A program made the translations under genes and the position numbers. From contig JAEKDP010000003.1 in the NCBI GenBank assembly GCA_016521575.1, positions 296,465 to 360,464 of the forward strand: 64,000 nt of DNA, in the 5' to 3' direction. This DNA comes from Rhodobacteraceae bacterium F11138. GTDB taxonomy: Bacteria; Pseudomonadota; Alphaproteobacteria; Rhodobacterales; Rhodobacteraceae. Under the pieces are notes generated by a model, which worked only from the letters and a program-made list of their open reading frames with translations, was not told the origin of the DNA and did not search any database. Every line of letters starts with the position of its first letter. Position 1 is the stretch's first letter. Positions 18,489 to 28,288 of this stretch are shown one piece after another.

Positions 18489-19166
18489 GTGATCGAGCTG
18501 GAGCATGTGGGGTATAGCTATGGTGGCGGCGACCTGCTGAGCGACCTGTCCTTGCGTCTTGCGCCGGGGTCTTTCCATTTTCTGACCGGGCCATCGGGCG
18601 CAGGCAAGACCACCTTGTTGAAACTGTGCTACGGGGCGCTGATGCCGACCACCGGCCGGGTGCAGGCGTTCGATATGGACATGGCGTCTTTGGATCGCGA
18701 CCAGGTGGCTTTGACGCGCCGCAGGATCGGGGTGGTTCATCAGGACTGCCAGTTCCTGGATCATCTTCCGCTAGCCGACAATATCGCTCTGCCGCTGACC
18801 GTATCCGGGCGCGACATGAGCGAAGAGAGCAGCAACCTGGCCGAATTGATGCAGTGGGTCGGCCTGTCGTCCCGCGCCGACGCTTTGCCGCCGGAATTGT
18901 CGGGTGGCGAAAGGCAACGTGCGGCGCTGGCACGGGCCGTGATCATGTCGCCGGACGTGATTCTGGCCGATGAACCCACCGGCAACGTCGATTGGGAAAT
19001 GTCCCAGCGCCTTCTGCGGCTGCTGCTGGAACTGAACAAGATGGGCAAGACCGTGTTGATCGCCAGCCATGATCTGGCGCTGATCCGGGCTGCCAAAAGC
19101 CAGGTTCAGGCCCGGGTTCTGCGCATATCCGACAAGACGCTGCATCTGGCGGGGGCGGATCTGTGA
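18489..19166 (+). CDS. ftsE: Cell-division ABC transporter ATPase FtsE
   Basis: A 225-residue ABC ATPase with Walker A GPSGAGKTT (34-42), the signature LSGGERQ, Walker B VILADEPTGNVD and the switch His in ASHDLALI. FtsEX does not transport a substrate; it activates septal peptidoglycan hydrolases. The start is a GTG preceded by GAGGA. The 3' end overlaps ftsX by 4 nt, so the two subunits are coupled. Confidence 0.93.
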   Translation: MIELEHVGYSYGGGDLLSDLSLRLAPGSFHFLTGPSGAGKTTLLKLCYGALMPTTGRVQAFDMDMASLDRDQVALTRRRIGVVHQDCQFLDHLPLADNIALPLTVSGRDMSEESSNLAELMQWVGLSSRADALPPELSGGERQRAALARAVIMSPDVILADEPTGNVDWEMSQRLLRLLLELNKMGKTVLIASHDLALIRAAKSQVQARVLRISDKTLHLAGADL

Positions 19167-20062
19167 GCCGCGGCACCATCCGCGCCTTTCTGGTGGGCGA
19201 CGCGCAGGCCGACCGTGTTGTGCCGCCCAGCGGGTTCACGGCGCATCTGACCTTGTTTGTGTCCGCTGCGATGGCCTTTCTGGCGGTTTTTGCCCTGGCC
19301 CTGTCGATGGCGTCCGGTCGATTGGCCGATCGCTGGGGCGAAGAGCTGGCCCTCAGCGCAACCCTGCGCATCTCGGCCCCGCCGGACCAGCGCGCGGCCC
19401 AGACCCGGGCCGCGCTCGAAATTCTGAACCAGACCCCGGGGATTGCCAGCGCACGCGCGCTGACCGCCGAAGAACAGGCCGCCCTGCTGGAGCCGTGGTT
19501 CGGTCCCGACCTGCCACTGGAAAGTCTTCCGGTGCCGCAATTGATCGAAATCATCGCCGATGACCCGGCCTATGACGCCGCCGGGTTGCGGTTGCGGCTG
19601 AGCGGAGAAGTGCCAGGTGCGATCCTGGACGATCATACGCGTTGGCGCGCGCCCCTGGTCGATGCGGCCAACAGCCTGCGGCGGCTGGGCCTGATCTCGA
19701 TCCTGCTGATCGTGGGGGCCACGGCCGCGATGGTCACATTGGCCGCTCACGCCGCGCTGGCGGCAAACGCCCAGGTGATCGAGGTCCTGCGGCTGGTCGG
19801 CGCCAAGGACCGGTATATTGCCCAGGCCTTTGTGCGACGTTTCACCCTGCGGGCCTTGTTGGGGGCGGGGGTTGGTGTTGTACTGGGAATGGCGGGGGTG
19901 GCGTTGTTGCCTTCGGCCGATGACGCGGGCGGGTTCCTCACCGGGCTTGGCTTTCAGGGGGCGGGGTGGCTGGTGCCGCTGGTGATCCCGATTCTGGGCG
20001 CGGCTGTCGCATTTGGTGCCACCTGGGCCGCGGCACGGCACCGCCTGTCGGAGTTGAGTTGA
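19163..20062 (+). CDS. ftsX: Cell-division protein FtsX
   Basis: The 299-residue membrane partner of FtsE. It has an N-terminal transmembrane helix near residues 28-48, a large periplasmic loop for contacting hydrolase regulators, and three C-terminal helices in FtsX/MacB permease order. The GTG start lies within the ftsE stop. Its own stop overlaps the next gene by 1 nt (TGATG), putting a phospholipid acyltransferase in the same operon. Confidence 0.9.
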   Translation: MSRGTIRAFLVGDAQADRVVPPSGFTAHLTLFVSAAMAFLAVFALALSMASGRLADRWGEELALSATLRISAPPDQRAAQTRAALEILNQTPGIASARALTAEEQAALLEPWFGPDLPLESLPVPQLIEIIADDPAYDAAGLRLRLSGEVPGAILDDHTRWRAPLVDAANSLRRLGLISILLIVGATAAMVTLAAHAALAANAQVIEVLRLVGAKDRYIAQAFVRRFTLRALLGAGVGVVLGMAGVALLPSADDAGGFLTGLGFQGAGWLVPLVIPILGAAVAFGATWAAARHRLSELS

Positions 20063-20811
20063 TGTCAAATGCACTGCAATGGCTGTTGTCCTTGATCTTT
20101 GTCATCCTGATCTACCTGTGGATGGCGGTGCTGGGCATTGTGTTCACGCCCTATGCCGTTGTGTCCAAACGCGGCGCCCTGCGGGCCTGCAAGGTCTATG
20201 CCCGCAGCACCGTCTGGCTGGCCCGCCGGATGCTGGGCCTGCGTGGCGAGGTGCGCGGAGCGGTGCCGACCGGCGAGGTCATGATCGCCGCGAAACATCA
20301 ATCATTCCTTGACATATTGTTGATTTTTGACGCGGTTCCGCATGCCAAGTTCATCATGAAGCGCGAATTGCTGTGGACGCCGGTCATCGGGCTGTTTGCC
20401 AAGCGCCTGGGCTGTATTCCGGTCAATCGTGGCAAACGCGGCGCGGCAATTGCGCGGATGGTTCAGGACGTCGCCGCGGAATTTTCCGAACCCGGGCAAC
20501 TGGTGATCTATCCGCAGGGAACCCGTGTCGCACCTGGGGTCAGGAAACCCTACAAGGCGGGTACTGCCGTGTTGTACGGTGCGCTTGGCCAGGCCTGCGT
20601 GCCCGTCGCAACCAATGTCGGACTGTTCTGGCCGCGCAAGGGTATCCTGCGCAAGCGCGGCCTGGCGGTGGTCGAGTTTCTGGACCCGATCGCTCCGGGA
20701 CTGGAGCGCGACGCGTTCATGTCTCAGCTGGAAGAAACGATCGAGTCCCGGTCCAACGCGTTGATGCGCGAAGCAGGGTTCGATCCGGATGGCGTGCCCG
20801 ACCCCACCTGA
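20062..20811 (+). CDS. 1-acyl-sn-glycerol-3-phosphate acyltransferase (PlsC family)
   Basis: Acylates lysophosphatidic acid to phosphatidic acid at the inner membrane. The 249-residue protein has an N-terminal membrane helix, the catalytic HX4D motif in KHQSFLD, a CIPVNRGKRG motif and YPQGTR in place of the more usual FPEGTR. The ATG overlaps the ftsX stop. Placement with ftsEX may link septum formation and membrane supply. Specificity for LPA over other lysolipids is family-based. Confidence 0.87.
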   Translation: MSNALQWLLSLIFVILIYLWMAVLGIVFTPYAVVSKRGALRACKVYARSTVWLARRMLGLRGEVRGAVPTGEVMIAAKHQSFLDILLIFDAVPHAKFIMKRELLWTPVIGLFAKRLGCIPVNRGKRGAAIARMVQDVAAEFSEPGQLVIYPQGTRVAPGVRKPYKAGTAVLYGALGQACVPVATNVGLFWPRKGILRKRGLAVVEFLDPIAPGLERDAFMSQLEETIESRSNALMREAGFDPDGVPDPT

Positions 20812-20878
20812 ACCGCGCCCCATGCGGACAAGACGACCCGCATCACCAGCCGGCTGGTATCGGATCGTTCCGTAGACG

Positions 20879-20915
20879 AAAACGCCCCCGGATGCCTGTG
20901 CGGACCCCGGGGGCG
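20879..20915 (-). terminator. Terminator of the suc/lpdA operon
   Basis: Perfect 9-bp stem CGCCCCCGG / CCGGGGGCG (20883-20891, 20907-20915). On the minus strand it is followed by TTTT, just after the lpdA stop at 20923. Confidence 0.82.
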
Positions 20916-20922
20916 GATTGCT

Positions 20923-22311
20923 TTAGCTGTGGATTGCGCCGTCTCCGCAGGCCAGGGCGGCTTCGCGGACGGCTTCGGAATAGGTCGGATGCGCGTGGCA
21001 GGTCATGGCCAGATCCTGGGCCGACGCGCCGAACTCCATTGCCACACAGGCCTCATGGATCAGATCGCCCGCGCCGGGACCGATGATATGCACGCCCAGT
21101 ATGCGGTCGGTGTCCTTGTCGGCCAGGATCTTGACGAAACCGTCGCCGGCAAAATTCGCCTTGGCGCGGCCATTGCCCATGAACATGAACTTGCCCGTCT
21201 TGTAGGCCCGGCCAGAGTCTTTCAGATCCTGCTCGGTTGCGCCCACGTTGGCGACTTCGGGCCATGTGTAGATCACGCCGGGAATGACGCCATAGTTCAC
21301 ATGCCCGTGCTTGCCTGCGACCTGTTCGGCGACGGCCATGCCTTCGTCTTCGGCCTTGTGCGCCAACATCGGGCCGTCGATGACGTCGCCGATGGCGTAG
21401 ACGCCGGGCACGTTGGTCTGCCAGTCCTTGCCGACCTTGACCTGCCCGCGCTCGGACAGTTCGACACCCAGCGTGTCCAGACCCAGCCCGTCGGTAAAGG
21501 GCTTGCGCCCGGTGGCGACCAGCACCACGTCGGCGTCCAGCACATGTTCGCTGTCATCCTTGCGCAGCTTGTAATGCACCTTGGCCTTGGTCTTGGTTGC
21601 CTCGGTTTTCTGCACGGCGGCACCCATGATGAACTTCAGCCCCTGCTTTTTCAGAATCCTCTGAAACGTCTTCTGAACTTCGGCGTCCATGCCGGGGGTG
21701 ATCGCATCCAGATATTCGACCACGGTGACTTCGGATCCAAGCCGGGAATAGACGCTGCCCAGTTCCAGCCCGATCACTCCGGCACCGATCACCACCAGTT
21801 TCTTCGGCACCTTGCCCAGTTCCAGCGCGCCGGTCGAGGTCACCACGACCTTTTCATCGGTCTCGACGCCGGGCAGCGATGACGCTTCAGAGCCGGTGGC
21901 GATGATGATGTTCTTGGTTTCGTGCACGTCGTCGCCGACCTTGACCTTGCCCGCCCCGGGGATAGAACCCCAACCCTTGAGCCAGTCTACCTTGTTCTTT
22001 TTCATCAGGAATTCGACGCCCTTGGTGTTGGTGGCGACGACGTCATCCTTGTAGGCGAGCATCTGTTTCCAGTCGACCGAGGGGGATTTCCCCTTGAGCC
22101 CCATCTTGGCGAAATTGTGCTCGGCCTCGTGCAACTGATGGCTGGCGTGCAGCAGGGCCTTGGACGGGATGCAGCCCACGTTCAGGCAGGTGCCGCCCAG
22201 CGTGTCGCGGCCTTCGACGATGGCGGTTTTCAGCCCCAGCTGGGCACAGCGGATGGCGCAGACATAGCCGCCGGGGCCGCTGCCGATGATGATCACGTCA
22301 TAGGATGCCAT
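20923..22311 (-). CDS. lpdA: Dihydrolipoyl dehydrogenase (E3)
   Basis: The FAD enzyme that reoxidises dihydrolipoamide of 2-oxoglutarate dehydrogenase with NAD+. The 462-residue protein has the FAD loop [10 protein letters not shown], the redox disulfide Cys42/Cys47 in [13 protein letters not shown], the NAD loop [13 protein letters not shown] and the C-terminal HAHPTYSE catalytic histidine. It is the last gene of the suc operon, separated from sucB by two cargo genes. It could also serve other dehydrogenase complexes. Confidence 0.94.
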   Translation of the reverse strand: MASYDVIIIGSGPGGYVCAIRCAQLGLKTAIVEGRDTLGGTCLNVGCIPSKALLHASHQLHEAEHNFAKMGLKGKSPSVDWKQMLAYKDDVVATNTKGVEFLMKKNKVDWLKGWGSIPGAGKVKVGDDVHETKNIIIATGSEASSLPGVETDEKVVVTSTGALELGKVPKKLVVIGAGVIGLELGSVYSRLGSEVTVVEYLDAITPGMDAEVQKTFQRILKKQGLKFIMGAAVQKTEATKTKAKVHYKLRKDDSEHVLDADVVLVATGRKPFTDGLGLDTLGVELSERGQVKVGKDWQTNVPGVYAIGDVIDGPMLAHKAEDEGMAVAEQVAGKHGHVNYGVIPGVIYTWPEVANVGATEQDLKDSGRAYKTGKFMFMGNGRAKANFAGDGFVKILADKDTDRILGVHIIGPGAGDLIHEACVAMEFGASAQDLAMTCHAHPTYSEAVREAALACGDGAIHS

Positions 22312-22418
22312 GGGTCATTTTCCTTGTGTTTTCGACGCCGGTTGCGCGTCGGTATAGCGTCTGTCGTCTGTCGGCGCGAGGGGGTGCGGTCCTCGGGATA
22401 CTGTCAGCAGCAGAAAAG

Positions 22419-22808
22419 TCATACCAAAGCCGCCAGCAGCATCAGCAGGGTGGCGAACAGACCGATGATCCAGACCACCGAACGCCACGGCGTCAGGCCA
22501 AAGGCGTAGGCGGGGACATACAGAACACGCGCCACCAGATAGGTCCAGGCGCAGGCGGCGGTAAAGCCGGTGGACTGGTCGGACTGCGCGATCACCACGC
22601 AGGCGATGGTGAAAAGGATCAGCCCTTCGAAATGGTTGTTCATCGCCCGCTGCAGACGCCCGGCGGTGCCGGTCAGGCGGATCGGTTCGTCGCGCGGCCC
22701 AAGCGCCGTCTTCGGCCCCACCTGCCGGTTGCCGGCGACGGAATAGGCGGTGAACTGGAGCACCTGCAAGAGGGCGGCGAGGGTGAGGGCGGTGAGTTCG
22801 GGGGTCAT
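22419..22808 (-). CDS. MAPEG-family membrane protein
   Basis: A 129-residue protein with four hydrophobic helices and the MAPEG patterns: RAMNNHFEGLILF near the middle (the RAxxNxxE-type motif) and AWTYLVARVLYVPAYAFG near the end. MAPEG proteins include glutathione transferases and related membrane enzymes; the bacterial substrate is unknown. It overlaps the upstream low-GC gene by an ATGA junction and lies between that gene and lpdA, inside the suc operon. Confidence 0.85.
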   Translation of the reverse strand: MTPELTALTLAALLQVLQFTAYSVAGNRQVGPKTALGPRDEPIRLTGTAGRLQRAMNNHFEGLILFTIACVVIAQSDQSTGFTAACAWTYLVARVLYVPAYAFGLTPWRSVVWIIGLFATLLMLLAALV

Positions 22809-23248
22809 CGATTGAGGTAATTCATGCTCGGGCCTTGTGCCCTCGACGAGGCGGATTGCCTGCGTCGGTCTTCCCGTTCTGTTTTGTTCATTGTTTCTGC
22901 GGAGCTTGCCCGAAGAGCAACCGGCACCGAGAATCTGACACGGCTAACTTCCTCGTTTCGGCGCTGATGGCTGCCATCTAGACCCGCCTCCGCAGACATG
23001 ATTTTAAGGCTGGCCTTCCCACCACCTTGAGTAGATTTTGATGCCGTAACAGCAATATCAAACTCTACGTCTCTTACGCGTCTAGCAGTGTGTGTGATGT
23101 TCCCTTCTTCAAAGAAATCTCCACCATCTTTACCCTTTGCGATAGGTGGGTTGATTACCACACCGTCATCTTCATATTTGTCCTGAAGGTCTTTGGAAGC
23201 ATCAATGATGCTTCCTATAGTTTCCTTGACGAAGTCTTTGATATCCAT
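22805..23248 (-). CDS. Low-GC cargo protein in suc operon, trypco2-like
   Basis: A 147-residue protein starting MDIKDFVKETIGSIIDASKD. A beta-rich middle follows (VEFDIAVTASKST, then VSRVRFSVPVAL), then an Arg/Ser-rich tail. This order resembles the trypsin-co-occurring domain 2 family from predicted bacterial conflict systems; the match is from memory and moderate. GC is about 43% in 23041-23220 (78 of 180 by hand count), far below its neighbours, which points to horizontal gain. Its ATG lies 1 nt after the sucB stop and its own stop overlaps MAPEG, so it is fully embedded in the operon. The last 30 residues have host-like GC and may be a fusion scar. Confidence 0.65.
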   Translation of the reverse strand: MDIKDFVKETIGSIIDASKDLQDKYEDDGVVINPPIAKGKDGGDFFEEGNITHTARRVRDVEFDIAVTASKSTQGGGKASLKIMSAEAGLDGSHQRRNEEVSRVRFSVPVALRASSAETMNKTEREDRRRQSASSRAQGPSMNYLNR

Positions 23249-23249
23249 C

Positions 23250-24782
23250 CTACAAATCCATCAACAACCGTCGCGGGTCTTCCAGCGCCTCTTTCACCCG
23301 GACGAGGAAGGTCACGGCGCCCTTGCCGTCTACAATCCGGTGGTCATAGCTCAACGCCAGATACATCATCGGGCGGATCACCACCTCACCGTTGATCGCC
23401 ATCGGGCGGTCCTGGATCTTGTGCATGCCCAAAATCCCCGATTGTGGCGGGTTCAGGATCGGGCTGGACATAAGGCTGCCATAGACACCGCCGTTGGACA
23501 GGGTGAAGGTGCCGCCCTGCATTTCCGCCATGGACAGTTTGCCGTCTCGCGCGCGCTTGCCCTTTTCGGCGATCGCCTTTTCGATTTCGGCGAAGGACAT
23601 GCTGTCGGCATTGCGGATCACCGGCACCACAAGCCCGGTAGGGGTGCCGGCGGCAACACCCATGTGGACGAAGTTCTTGTAGACGATTTCGTTGCCGTCG
23701 ATCTCGGCATTGACCTCGGGCACTTCTTTCAGCGCATGGCAGCAGGCCTTGGTAAAGAAGGACATGAAACCCAGCCGCACGCCGTGTTTCTTTTCGAATT
23801 CATCCTTGTACTGGCTGCGCAGGGCCTTCACCTCGGTCATGTCGACCTCGTTATAGGTGGTCAGCATGGCGGCCGTGTTCTGGCTGTCCTTCAGGCGCTT
23901 GGCGATGGTCTGGCGCAGGCGGGTCATCTTGACCCGTTCTTCGCGCGCGGCGTCATCCGCCGGGACCGGGGCACGGGGGGCCGCGGCGGCCGCGGGCTCG
24001 GGTGCGGCGGGGGCCGGAGATGCGGCCGCGGCCAGGGCTTTGGCGACATCCTCTTTCATCACGCGCCCGTCGCGGCCCGTGCCGGTGACCTGATCGCGGT
24101 CGATGCCTGCTTCGGCCATCGCCTTTTTGGCGCTTGGGGCGTCCTCTGTATCGCCGCCGCCCGAGGCTGCGGGGGTGGCGGGGGCCGGGGCGGACTCGCT
24201 TGGGCGCGGAGCCGGTTCCACGGCACCATCGGCGGCACCGCTGATCACGCCCAGCTTGGCGCTGGCATCCACGGTGCTGCCTTCGGGTGCGGTGATTTCG
24301 GCCAGCACACCGGCCGTGGGGGCGGGCACTTCGACGCTGACCTTGTCGGTTTCCAGCTCGCACAGCATTTCGTCCTGGGACACGGCATCGCCGACCTTCT
24401 TGAACCATGTACTGACGGTGGCTTCGGTCACGGATTCGCCCAGGGTGGGCACCATCACGTCGGTCGCGGTCGCGCTGTCTGGTTTGCCGGATGAAGACGC
24501 GGCCCGCGCCGGGGTTTGCGCCGGGGCGGGCGCTTGTGCGGCTTCGCCTTCGGTGATGCTGGCCAGCAGGGCATCGACCCCGACGGTATCGCCTTCGGCG
24601 GCGACGATTTCACCCAGGGTGCCCGCAGCGGGGCTGGGCACCTCGACGGTCACCTTGTCGGTTTCCAGTTCGCACAGCATTTCATCCACCGCCACGCTGT
24701 CGCCGGGTTTCTTGAACCAGGTGGCGACGGTGGCTTCGGTTACGGATTCACCCAAGGTCGGGACACGGACTTCGGTTGTCAT
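23250..24782 (-). CDS. sucB: Dihydrolipoyllysine succinyltransferase (2-oxoglutarate dehydrogenase E2)
   Basis: The E2 core of 2-oxoglutarate dehydrogenase, moving the succinyl group from lipoate to CoA. The 510-residue protein has two tandem lipoyl domains with the modified lysines at Lys43 and Lys147 (both in ETDKV), each followed by an Ala/Pro-rich linker. An E3-binding domain comes next (about 214-245), then the catalytic domain with SYDHRIVDG (His481, Asp485). The E. coli enzyme has one lipoyl domain, so the duplication is a lineage trait. It is spaced 6 nt from sucA. Confidence 0.95.
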   Translation of the reverse strand: MTTEVRVPTLGESVTEATVATWFKKPGDSVAVDEMLCELETDKVTVEVPSPAAGTLGEIVAAEGDTVGVDALLASITEGEAAQAPAPAQTPARAASSSGKPDSATATDVMVPTLGESVTEATVSTWFKKVGDAVSQDEMLCELETDKVSVEVPAPTAGVLAEITAPEGSTVDASAKLGVISGAADGAVEPAPRPSESAPAPATPAASGGGDTEDAPSAKKAMAEAGIDRDQVTGTGRDGRVMKEDVAKALAAAASPAPAAPEPAAAAAPRAPVPADDAAREERVKMTRLRQTIAKRLKDSQNTAAMLTTYNEVDMTEVKALRSQYKDEFEKKHGVRLGFMSFFTKACCHALKEVPEVNAEIDGNEIVYKNFVHMGVAAGTPTGLVVPVIRNADSMSFAEIEKAIAEKGKRARDGKLSMAEMQGGTFTLSNGGVYGSLMSSPILNPPQSGILGMHKIQDRPMAINGEVVIRPMMYLALSYDHRIVDGKGAVTFLVRVKEALEDPRRLLMDL

Positions 24783-24788
24783 TTTCGG

Positions 24789-27749
24789 TTATCCTTCGAT
24801 GGTCAGCGCGTCGTTCACGAGCGCGGCTTGTTGGGCTTTGTGTTGGCTGGCCAGACCCGTCGCGGGCGAAGCCGAAGTGGCGCGACCGACATAGACCGGG
24901 CGCTTGTGTTTGGCATCGATACGGTTCAGGACCCATTCGATATTGGGTTCGATGAAGGTCCAGGCCCCCTGGTTCTTGGGCTCTTCCTGGCACCAGACCA
25001 TCTCTGCGCCCTTGAAACGTTCCAGTTCCTTGACCATGGATATTGCCGGGAAGGGATAGAACTGTTCAACCCGCATCAGATAGACATCGTCGATGCCCCG
25101 CTCGTCCCGCTCTTCGAGCAGATCGAAATAGACCTTGCCGGAACACATCACCACGCGGCGGATCTTGTCATCTGCCGCCAGCGTGGTCTGCGAGTTTCCT
25201 TTTTCGGCGTCATCCCACAGCACCCGATGAAAGCTGGAGCCGGTGGTGAAATCCTCGGTTGTCGAGACCGCCAGCTTGTGGCGCAGCAGGGATTTCGGGG
25301 TCATCAGGATCAGCGGTTTGCGGAAACTGCGGTGGATCTGCCGGCGCAGGATGTGGAAATAATTGGCCGGTGTGGTGCAGTTGGCGACGATCCAGTTGTC
25401 CTGGCCGCACATCTGCAGGAACCGTTCCAGCCGCGCGCTTGAATGTTCCGGCCCCTGGCCTTCGTACCCATGCGGCAGCAGGCAGACCAGGCCCGACATG
25501 CGCAGCCATTTGCTTTCGCCGGAACTGATGAACTGGTCGAACATGATCTGGGCACCGTTGGCGAAATCGCCGAACTGGGCTTCCCATTGCACCAGCGCGT
25601 TGGGTTCGGCCAGCGAATAGCCGTATTCAAAGCCCAGCACCGCGTATTCCGACAGCATCGAGTCGATCACGTCGAAATGTGACTGGCCCTGCCGCACGTT
25701 GTTCAGCGGATAATAGCGTTCTTCCGTGTCCTGGTTGATCAGCGCCGAGTGACGCTGACTGAAGGTGCCGCGCGCCGCGTCCTGCCCGGACAGGCGCACC
25801 GGATAGCCTTCGGTCAGCAGCGAGCCATAGGCCAGCGCCTCGCCCGTGGCCCAGTCAATGCCCTTGCCGGTTTCGAACATCTCTTTCTTGGCCGCCAGAA
25901 GGCGCGCCACGGTGCGGTGCAAGGGGAAGCCTTCGGGCGCGTGGGTCAGGGCGGTGCCGACCTCGTCAAAGGTCTTCTTGCTGATCGCGGTCTTGCCGCG
26001 CACATATTCCTCTTTGTGCTTGTCCAGATGCGACCAGCGCCCGTCCAGCCAGTCGGCCTTGTTGGGCTTGTAGTCCTTGCCGGCCTCGAATTCCTCGTTC
26101 AGATGGGCCTGGAACGCGGCCTTCATGTCCTCGATCTCGCCCTCGGGGATCAGCCCGTCCTTGACCAGCCGTTCGGTGTACAGCGACAGCGTGGTCTTGT
26201 GGGTCTTGATCCGCTTGTACATGACCGGGTTGGTGAACATGGGCTCGTCGCCCTCGTTGTGGCCGAAACGACGATAGCAGAAGATGTCGATGACCACGTC
26301 CTTGCTGAATTTCTGACGGAATTCGGTGGCGACCTTGGCGGCATGTACCACCGCCTCGGGATCGTCTCCGTTGACGTGGAAGATCGGCGCCTCGACCATC
26401 AGGGCGATATCGGTGGGATAGGGCGAACTGCGGCTGAAATGCGGCGCGGTGGTGAACCCGATCTGGTTGTTGACCACCACATGCATGGTGCCGCCGGTCC
26501 GATGGCCGCGAATGCCCGAAAGCTGGAAACATTCGGCCACCACGCCCTGCCCGGCAAAGGCGGCGTCGCCATGCAGCAGGATCGGCAGAACACTGCTGCG
26601 GTCGCTATCGTTGTTCTGGTCCTGCTTGGCGCGGGCCTTGCCCAGCACCACAGGGTTCACCGCTTCGAGGTGGCTGGGGTTGGCGGTCAGTGACAGGTGA
26701 ACCTCGTTGCCGTCGAATTCCCGGTCGCTGGACGCCCCGAGGTGGTATTTGACGTCGCCGGATCCATCGACATCCTCGGGCTTGAAGCTGCCGCCCTGGA
26801 ATTCGTTGAAAATGGCGCGATAGGGTTTTTGCATCACGTTGGCCAGAACCGACAGACGGCCCCGGTGCGGCATGCCGATGATGATGTCCTTGACGCCCAG
26901 GGCACCACCGCGCTTGATGATCTGCTCCATCGCCGGGATCAGGGATTCACCGCCGTCCAAGCCGAACCGCTTGGTGCCCATGTATTTGACATGCAGGAAT
27001 TTTTCGAAACCCTCGGCTTCGACCATCTTGTTCAGGATCGCTTTGCGTCCCTCGCGCGTGAACTGGATTTCCTTGCCGAACCCTTCGATCCGCTCCTTGA
27101 GCCAACCGGCTTCTTCGGGGTTGGAAATGTGCATGTACTGCAACGCGAAGGTGCCGCAATAGGTGCGTTTCACGATGTCGACGATCTGGCGCATGTTGGC
27201 GATCTGCAGGCCAAGAACATTGTCGATGAACACCGGGCGGTCCATGTCGGCTTCGGCAAAGCCATAGGTCTTGGGATCCAGCTCCGGATGCACGCTCTGA
27301 TCGCGCATCCCCAGCGGGTCCAGGTCGGCCACCAGGTGGCCGCGGATGCGATAGGCCCGGATCAACATCAGCGCGCGAATGGAATCCAGAACGGCGCGCT
27401 TGATCTGTTCGTCAGAGACCTTGACGCCGGCCGCCTCTGCCTTGTCGGCAATTTTCTTGCCGGCGGCTCTGGCCTCGGCGGCGGCTTCCGGCCATTCGCC
27501 GGTCAGGGCACCGGTCAGTTCATCATTCGGCACCGGCGGCCAGTCGCTGCGCGCCCAACTGGGGCCGCTTGCCTCGGCCTTCACATCCAGTTCCGCATCC
27601 CCCAGCTGATCGAAAAACTCGGCCCAGGCCGCATCCACAGCGGTCGGGTCGTTGGCGTATTGCGCATAGAGCTGTTCCAGATATTCCGCATTGTGCCCCT
27701 GCATGAAGGAAGACGCGTGAAACTGGGAATTGGGGCTGTGTTCGGTCAT
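24789..27749 (-). CDS. sucA: 2-oxoglutarate dehydrogenase E1 component
   Basis: The thiamine-diphosphate E1 subunit that decarboxylates 2-oxoglutarate and transfers the succinyl group to SucB. The 986-residue length is typical. Visible motifs are the N-terminal SFMQGHNAEYLEQLYAQY region that binds E2, GMPHRGRLSVLANV, the ThDP motif GDAAFAGQGVVAE, FCYRRFGHNEGDEP and LPHGYEGQGPEHSSAR. It overlaps the upstream DUF805 gene by an ATGA junction. This is a key control point of the TCA cycle. Confidence 0.96.
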   Translation of the reverse strand: MTEHSPNSQFHASSFMQGHNAEYLEQLYAQYANDPTAVDAAWAEFFDQLGDAELDVKAEASGPSWARSDWPPVPNDELTGALTGEWPEAAAEARAAGKKIADKAEAAGVKVSDEQIKRAVLDSIRALMLIRAYRIRGHLVADLDPLGMRDQSVHPELDPKTYGFAEADMDRPVFIDNVLGLQIANMRQIVDIVKRTYCGTFALQYMHISNPEEAGWLKERIEGFGKEIQFTREGRKAILNKMVEAEGFEKFLHVKYMGTKRFGLDGGESLIPAMEQIIKRGGALGVKDIIIGMPHRGRLSVLANVMQKPYRAIFNEFQGGSFKPEDVDGSGDVKYHLGASSDREFDGNEVHLSLTANPSHLEAVNPVVLGKARAKQDQNNDSDRSSVLPILLHGDAAFAGQGVVAECFQLSGIRGHRTGGTMHVVVNNQIGFTTAPHFSRSSPYPTDIALMVEAPIFHVNGDDPEAVVHAAKVATEFRQKFSKDVVIDIFCYRRFGHNEGDEPMFTNPVMYKRIKTHKTTLSLYTERLVKDGLIPEGEIEDMKAAFQAHLNEEFEAGKDYKPNKADWLDGRWSHLDKHKEEYVRGKTAISKKTFDEVGTALTHAPEGFPLHRTVARLLAAKKEMFETGKGIDWATGEALAYGSLLTEGYPVRLSGQDAARGTFSQRHSALINQDTEERYYPLNNVRQGQSHFDVIDSMLSEYAVLGFEYGYSLAEPNALVQWEAQFGDFANGAQIMFDQFISSGESKWLRMSGLVCLLPHGYEGQGPEHSSARLERFLQMCGQDNWIVANCTTPANYFHILRRQIHRSFRKPLILMTPKSLLRHKLAVSTTEDFTTGSSFHRVLWDDAEKGNSQTTLAADDKIRRVVMCSGKVYFDLLEERDERGIDDVYLMRVEQFYPFPAISMVKELERFKGAEMVWCQEEPKNQGAWTFIEPNIEWVLNRIDAKHKRPVYVGRATSASPATGLASQHKAQQAALVNDALTIEG

Positions 27750-28285
27750 TGGGATACCTCATGTGGGTTGGGACCGTATCGATTCGCGCCAGGTTGGCTG
27801 GGACGGGTCAGCCACCACAGCACGATCAAAGGAGAAACCGACAGGATCAGGACTGTCGGCAGGATGATCAACAGCGTGGCCCCGGTCAGCAGGCGGTCCA
27901 GCGTTCCACCGTGAAAATGGCTGGCTGCACCGATCCCGAAAATCAGGATCACAAGGGCGCCGGTGGCCAATATGGTGGGCAGCAGAACATACCATCCGCT
28001 GCGCCCGGTATCGTGCATCCGCCGCCATGCCACCGCAAGATGCGGCAGGAACAGAACCAACCCGGCCAGACGCTGAACCGGGCTGTTGCTGATGGCGGTG
28101 GTGGTGCGGGTCGCGTTGGTTTCAAGATGGGTGACAGTGGTGAAGAACTGCCAGTCGATCACTCCGGAAATGAGGCTGACGAGCAGCGCAAACAGGAAAA
28201 AGTACCAATACTCGGGACGAGACGCCCGCCCCGAGAAGGTGAGGTACTTGCCAAGACACGTCCGGATGGAGCCCCCGAAACCCAT
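27746..28285 (-). CDS. DUF805 membrane protein
   Basis: A 179-residue inner-membrane protein with the DUF805 pattern: an N-terminal CLGKYLTFSGRASRPEYWYFFLF segment, four helices and RRMHDTGRSGWYVLLP between them. DUF805 proteins have no established function. It sits between sucD (3 nt away) and sucA (ATGA overlap), so it must be co-translated with the TCA enzymes. Similar small membrane genes recur at this site in related genomes, by my recollection. Confidence 0.86.
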   Translation of the reverse strand: MGFGGSIRTCLGKYLTFSGRASRPEYWYFFLFALLVSLISGVIDWQFFTTVTHLETNATRTTTAISNSPVQRLAGLVLFLPHLAVAWRRMHDTGRSGWYVLLPTILATGALVILIFGIGAASHFHGGTLDRLLTGATLLIILPTVLILSVSPLIVLWWLTRPSQPGANRYGPNPHEVSQ

Positions 28286-28288
28286 GGC

